Assembly: GCA_047615865.1 (NCBI GenBank) | Contig: JBLHIB010000132.1 | Coordinates: 1 to 8,369 of the forward strand | Reading direction: 5' to 3' | Source of the DNA: JADFAK01 sp047615865 | Lineage (GTDB): Bacteria; Bacteroidota; Bacteroidia; Flavobacteriales_D; Sanyastnellaceae | Length of the DNA: 8,369 nt | Shown here: one piece after another, positions 4,651 through 8,369 of the stretch | Numbering within the stretch: position 1 is the stretch's first letter | Layout of the letters: the number at the start of each line of letters is the position of its first letter | Notes under the pieces: model-generated | Told to the model about the DNA's origin: nothing | Databases searched by the model: none | Seen by the model: only the letters and a program-made list of their open reading frames with translations | Program-made: the position numbers and the translations under genes

Positions 4651-7059
4651 GATGACGAAAGTTGAGATGTTCTTTTGATTGTTGTGCACTAGTTGAATAG
4701 AGTACACTCCTTTTGCCAATTGGCTTAGGGAAATTGTCTCAGTTGATGAATTCACGAGTCCGGTGAGAACTACGCGTCCTGTTTGATCAATTACAGACCA
4801 TGAAGCGTTTGTGAGCTCGCTTGTGTTCAATGTAATGAAGTCGGATGCAGGATTCGGGTAAAGCGAAATTTCATTTGCCGATAGGCTCTCAACGTTGTCA
4901 AAAACTTCACGAATAACAGTTACGAAGTTGCTAGAAAGCTCAAAGCATCCTTCAGCAGAAATGTCATCGATCGAAGTTCCAACCTCAGCTGTAAGATCTC
5001 CCCAGTGGCTTACTCCATACAAGTGACACTCACCAGCACCTGCAGGATCGAAATCATTTGAATTGTCGCCCAAAACGGCAAGAATATTCTCAGCGTCATC
5101 GGTTACTATATAAGTGTAGTCCTCATCTGAATCAGAATCGGTTGCGAATGAAATAACGTCAGCTGTACCATCAATTACGATGTTTATTGTAGTCTCACCA
5201 TCCGTAGTTTCAACTGCACCGCCGGTAACAACGTGGCGCACAACAGTGATGAAGTTCTCAGATAACATGCCACAACCATCTGAAATCATATCGGCAAAGA
5301 TGTTTTGTCCGACTTCAATCACTAGATCACCAACATATGAGAAACCATAGATATAACAGGTCCCAGCAGGAGCTTCGTTGAAGTCATTGCTATTAGCTGC
5401 AGGTAATCCAAGTACATTGCCATCAGGATCGGTAATGATATAGTTGTAATTGGCATCAGAAGAAGAAGTAGTCTGGAACGTTACGATGTCCTCGTCCTCA
5501 TCTAAAGAGCAAAGCTCGATCATGATGTCTTCATTTGACAAAAGAGCCAATCCACCTTCAACTTCTTCAAGGATTACAACGGCAAATTGAGCCGACCAAT
5601 CAAAACATTGATCAGAGGCGTCAGTATCGAAGATAAACTCGTTGTCTACAAGAGTGATCATGTTTGCATAGCTCAAGCCATACACATAATAAGTGCCACC
5701 ATCCATCATAGCGAAGTCAAATGAATCATCATTCGACACGGCAAGCAATTCGTTGTCTGTATTGGTAATTGCATAAGCATAAGCAAGAATTGACTCCGAA
5801 GTTGAAGTGAAGTCTACAACTTGCCCTGTGCATACATAGGTCGTATCCATTCCGTTGGCCGCAACCATTCCACCTTCAGGGGAATGAGTGATTACTGTAG
5901 CAAATGTGTCTGAAATATCGAAACATCCAGTACTTGCGTCGTTGTCAAATAGACTCATGCCATTGCCCAAGAGGAAATCGCCAGTGTAAGAAATACCGTA
6001 GATGCTGCAAGTTGCTTCCGCCATGAATCCAAAGTTATTGCTGTTGCCAACAATGACTTCCAAAATGATTCCGCTCTCGACAACAACATATACGTAGTTG
6101 GCATCAGAAGTAGAATTATTGATGAAGGAATAGATCGTGTCATCATCTCCAAAACAAGCGTAGGCAAGCGTGCTCTCGTCTGAGAGGAACACATCACCGC
6201 CATCCACAACGGTACGAGTAACTTCAATGAAGTTTTCGCTCATTGACCAACAATCGTCAGAAGGAACAACGTCGTCCATGTCGTCTCCAGGTTGCAGAGC
6301 TAAGACGCCCGCGTATGAAAGTCCCCATACTCGGCAAACTCCAGCTGGAGCTTCGTTGAAGTCATTTGAATCACCAGGCAGACCGAGAATTACGTTGTCT
6401 TCATCTGTAATGATGTATTGGAAGCTTTCTTCAGATTCTGAAGTCGTGAAGAACTCTAAAATATCTTCGTCATCATCCATACTGCATACTGAAACAGCAG
6501 TCACGCCATCCGTAGTAGAAACTATTCCACCTTCACATACTGCAGCGACAACAACATTTGCAGCACATTCTGTAGTCTCAGATACATTGATCCAATTGTC
6601 AACCTCGACACCATTGCCATCAAGAGCTATCCAATTGCCGACCATAGGCGAGTCTACAAACCATCCAGTAGTCCATATTCCTGCGCCCACAGCAGTGGAT
6701 GAACGGAAGTGGCCTGTAGATCCCCATTCCACGTATGAGATTATTGCGTTCGAATCGCCATAACTAGGCACGGTGTATAATCCACATTCGCCATCGTTTC
6801 CAAGGATATTGAATCCACTTACTACAACAAAGTCACCAGCAGGTATGATCAATGAACCGCAATCTAAATCTAGAGAAGAAAGCTGAGCGTAGCTTGGGAA
6901 ATTGCACAAGAAGTATGACGATACGTCTAACTCGCTATCAGTGTTGTTATAAATCTCAACTTGACCTGAACTTGCGTTGATTTCGTTGATGATTTGCCCA
7001 AACGAGTGCTGTGACGTCGTGAGTGCAATGGATAAAATGAGTAAAATTCTAAGCTTCAT
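4645..7059 (-). CDS. Large secreted surface protein: lamin-tail domain, five tandem repeats, T9SS sorting domain
   Basis: An 804-residue, strongly acidic exported protein. Order of parts: signal peptide 1-22 (ending SFGQ); a lamin-tail (LTD) domain at about 23-158 (IINEINASSGQVEIYNNTDSELDVSSYFL..., LIIPAGDFVVV, ALDGNGVEVDNW); five tandem repeats from about 177 to 719; a T9SS type A sorting domain at about 725-804 (ISLYPNPASDFITL...GVYSIQL...STFVIN). LTD domains are common in secreted Bacteroidota proteins and are thought to help bind surfaces or partners, but no catalytic motif is visible here, so an adhesive or structural role is an inference. The ATG at 7059 is chosen for the signal peptide directly behind it. 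The stop is followed by a strong terminator. A histidine kinase gene ends 48 bp upstream on the same strand. Confidence 0.88.
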   Translation of the reverse strand: MKLRILLILSIALTTSQHSFGQIINEINASSGQVEIYNNTDSELDVSSYFLCNFPSYAQLSSLDLDCGSLIIPAGDFVVVSGFNILGNDGECGLYTVPSYGDSNAIISYVEWGSTGHFRSSTAVGAGIWTTGWFVDSPMVGNWIALDGNGVEVDNWINVSETTECAANVVVAAVCEGGIVSTTDGVTAVSVCSMDDDEDILEFFTTSESEESFQYIITDEDNVILGLPGDSNDFNEAPAGVCRVWGLSYAGVLALQPGDDMDDVVPSDDCWSMSENFIEVTRTVVDGGDVFLSDESTLAYACFGDDDTIYSFINNSTSDANYVYVVVESGIILEVIVGNSNNFGFMAEATCSIYGISYTGDFLLGNGMSLFDNDASTGCFDISDTFATVITHSPEGGMVAANGMDTTYVCTGQVVDFTSTSESILAYAYAITNTDNELLAVSNDDSFDFAMMDGGTYYVYGLSYANMITLVDNEFIFDTDASDQCFDWSAQFAVVILEEVEGGLALLSNEDIMIELCSLDEDEDIVTFQTTSSSDANYNYIITDPDGNVLGLPAANSNDFNEAPAGTCYIYGFSYVGDLVIEVGQNIFADMISDGCGMLSENFITVVRHVVTGGAVETTDGETTINIVIDGTADVISFATDSDSDEDYTYIVTDDAENILAVLGDNSNDFDPAGAGECHLYGVSHWGDLTAEVGTSIDDISAEGCFELSSNFVTVIREVFDNVESLSANEISLYPNPASDFITLNTSELTNASWSVIDQTGRVVLTGLVNSSTETISLSQLAKGVYSIQLVHNNQKNISTFVIN
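4903..6531 (-). repeat. Five tandem ~110-residue protein repeats in the surface protein
   Basis: Repeats begin at the GG pairs at residues 177, 287, 396, 502 and 613 (periods 110, 109, 106 and 111). The common plan is: GG-x-V, then Cys1, an acidic DDDED-type segment, a Ser/Thr-rich TTSxSxxxY strand, YIITDxDxNILGLP, SNDFNEAPAG, Cys2 in TCxIYGxSYxGDL, a GC(F)xLS segment with Cys3, and NFxTVIRxV. Cys1/Cys2/Cys3 are 192/242/270, 302/351/379, 410/none/485, 517/568/596 and none/678/705. The plan suggests an all-beta module, possibly Ig-like. I know similar GG...ITD..GNILGLP...C.IWG.SY arrays from other Bacteroidota surface proteins but cannot give a named family. Confidence 0.85.
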
Positions 7060-7094
7060 ATTGTATCGATTGGTTGAAAAATTAGTTTCTTATT

Positions 7095-7126
7095 TGAATG
7101 TATGTTGTTAAGTAAGGACCGGCAAA
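7095..7126 (-). promoter_or_regulatory. Possible promoter for the surface-protein gene
   Basis: On the minus strand TTTG (7126-7123) is followed after 20 bases by TACATTCA (7102-7095), a partial match to the Bacteroidota TTTG / TAnnTTTG promoter. Transcription would begin some 30 nt before the ATG at 7059. The upstream element lies inside the last codons of the histidine kinase gene. Two mismatches in the last bases of the -7 box make this tentative; read-through from the kinase gene is the alternative. Confidence 0.25.
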
Positions 7127-8369
7127 GAAAAGGTAAACTTTGTTCCTACATTCAATTTACTTTTCACATGAATGACTGATCCATGCAATTCAATGATTTT
7201 TCTTGAGATTGCAAGTCCCAATCCAGTGCCATTCTTGGCTTCGTTATCGCTGCCTTTGTAATACCTGTCGAAGATGAAGGGCAGGTCTTTTTCCGAGATG
7301 CCTTCACCACTGTCGGCGACTTGAACCCTCAAGTTACTAGGCGTTTCCTGATCAATCTCTATGGTGATTGTGTCTCCTTTATTGCAAAATTTCAGGCTGT
7401 TGTCAATCAAGTTTTGCAAGACCCTATCTATGAGTGCAATGTCAGCTTTGGCCAAGGGCAAATTCTTTGCATAAATTGTATTCAAACTGATCCCTTTTTC
7501 TTGAGCAAGAACTCGATATTTATCAGAAACGTCATGAATGAGCTCGGCAGTGTTCAAAGGTTCAAAATTCAGCGAGACAGCGCCTGCTTCCAATTTCGAA
7601 AGTTCAAACAAGTCGTTGACCAACTTTTTGAGTCGAATGACATTCTTATTTATTATCCCAAGATATTCCTGGCGTTCTTCCTTGGTTATCGTTTCTTCCC
7701 GCAGCGTGAGCAATTCACAAAATCCTTGAATTGAGGAGATGGGGGTCCGCAAATCATGGCTGATGTTCGCGACAAGCTCTTGGCGCAATTTATCGACTCC
7801 TTCCAATTCTTCAATTTGCAGTTGAATCGTATCGGCCATCTCATTGAATGTCGATGACACATCTGAAAGTTCGTCCCGACGTACTGGAATACGTGATGTG
7901 TAATCGCCGTCCTTGAACTTTCCAATCGTAGCAATGATCTTTCTCAACTGGCCAGTTATAAGCCAGATCATAAGCAGACCGAATAAAGTCGCGATCGCTA
8001 GAATGACTAAAAAGCTCTTGCTAGTCAGTTTCAATATATACGAACCAAACATGGTGTCGGCTACAGAATGATATTCCTGACTGGCTAGTACTATGTATAC
8101 ATATCCATTTTCTTCGCCGTTTCTGATCATTCGTGCCGCTGAGAAAATCTTGTACTCTCCCGGATTTCTTGGATCGTCGCCCAAAATGAGTTCGCCACTG
8201 AATTCGGTGATGAAACTCTTGATTGGAGCAAGATCTACCTTGTCCAATTTGACCACCTTTTTAGGAGCAACATATGTGAGAATAGCTCCTGCATCATCCA
8301 GCAGGTAAACTTCTACACTCGGATTGATGACCATCATCGAGTGCATGATGTCTTGAACAACCATATCGG
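7108..8369 (-). CDS. Sensor histidine kinase of a two-component system (N-terminus beyond the window)
   Basis: Membrane-bound kinase that autophosphorylates on histidine and passes the phosphate to a response regulator. The frame is still open at the window edge (a GAT codon precedes the ATG at 8362-8364), so the true start and a first transmembrane helix probably lie outside. Numbering from that ATG: extracytoplasmic sensor about 1-110; transmembrane helix about 116-137 (SFLVILAIATLFGLLMIWLI); HAMP about 138-190; HisKA with the phospho-acceptor His203 in ISHDLRTP; catalytic ATP-binding domain about 300-418 with N box (NLIDNSLKF, Asn318/Asn322), G1 (DSGEGI), F box (FIFDRYYKG) and G2 (GTGLGLAISRKIIELHGS). 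All catalytic boxes are intact. The partner response regulator is not in the window and is expected just upstream. The stop is 48 bp before the surface-protein gene with no terminator between, so co-transcription is possible. Confidence 0.93.
   Translation of the reverse strand, partial: DMVVQDIMHSMMVINPSVEVYLLDDAGAILTYVAPKKVVKLDKVDLAPIKSFITEFSGELILGDDPRNPGEYKIFSAARMIRNGEENGYVYIVLASQEYHSVADTMFGSYILKLTSKSFLVILAIATLFGLLMIWLITGQLRKIIATIGKFKDGDYTSRIPVRRDELSDVSSTFNEMADTIQLQIEELEGVDKLRQELVANISHDLRTPISSIQGFCELLTLREETITKEERQEYLGIINKNVIRLKKLVNDLFELSKLEAGAVSLNFEPLNTAELIHDVSDKYRVLAQEKGISLNTIYAKNLPLAKADIALIDRVLQNLIDNSLKFCNKGDTITIEIDQETPSNLRVQVADSGEGISEKDLPFIFDRYYKGSDNEAKNGTGLGLAISRKIIELHGSVIHVKSKLNVGTKFTFSLPVLT

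Noticed and set aside
4903..6531. Acidic repeats considered as RTX or cadherin calcium-binding repeats.
   Set aside because: No GGxGxD nonapeptides and no cadherin DxNDN-type motifs. The acidic residues lie in DDDED runs and in surface loops.
6170..6763. A 197-codon open frame on the plus strand opposite the repeat protein.
   Set aside because: It lies wholly antisense to a well-supported secreted protein with recognisable domains. Its Ser/Thr/Pro-rich translation is what the complement of acidic repeat codons gives.
1..8369. CRISPR arrays, tRNA or rRNA genes, insertion-sequence ends.
   Set aside because: No regularly spaced identical repeats, no cloverleaf pattern or rRNA-like stretch, and no transposase frame or terminal inverted repeats were seen.

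Overview
The window looks like a chromosomal segment from a Bacteroidota member, most likely a Flavobacteriales-type aquatic bacterium; this placement is inferred. The signs are two secreted proteins ending in type A sorting domains of the type IX secretion system (T9SS), a TonB-dependent receptor with an N-terminal carboxypeptidase-regulatory-like domain, start codons without a clear Shine-Dalgarno sequence, and promoter-like TAnnTTTG elements. Nearly all coding is on the minus strand. The exception is the tail of one plus-strand membrane protein at the left edge.

Region by region: 1-327 is the 3' end of an unrecognised membrane protein (+). 328-687 is a non-coding gap between convergent genes with degenerate short repeats built around TCGCTTCGCTTA. 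Positions 688-4434 hold a two-gene minus-strand unit, transcribed right to left: a T9SS-exported PQQ-type sugar/aldose dehydrogenase-like protein (4434-3025) and, 12 bp further on, a TonB-dependent outer-membrane receptor (3012-688). 4435-4644 separates transcription units, with a strong terminator for the gene on its right and a candidate promoter for the dehydrogenase. 4645-7059 encodes an 804-residue T9SS cargo protein with a lamin-tail domain and five tandem ~110-residue acidic, cysteine-bearing repeats. 7108-8369 is a sensor histidine kinase whose N-terminus lies beyond the window.

How they may work together: the kinase and the repeat protein lie 48 bp apart in the same direction with no terminator between them, so the kinase may regulate, or be co-transcribed with, the surface protein. 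The dehydrogenase and the receptor look like an operon. An attractive but unproven idea is that the receptor supplies the enzyme's cofactor PQQ (as PqqU does in E. coli) or takes up its product. A perfect 14-bp inverted repeat inside the receptor's signal-peptide codons could set the ratio of the two products. The most novel-looking items are this gene pair with its internal hairpin, the five-repeat surface protein, and the repeat-bearing gap at 328-687.
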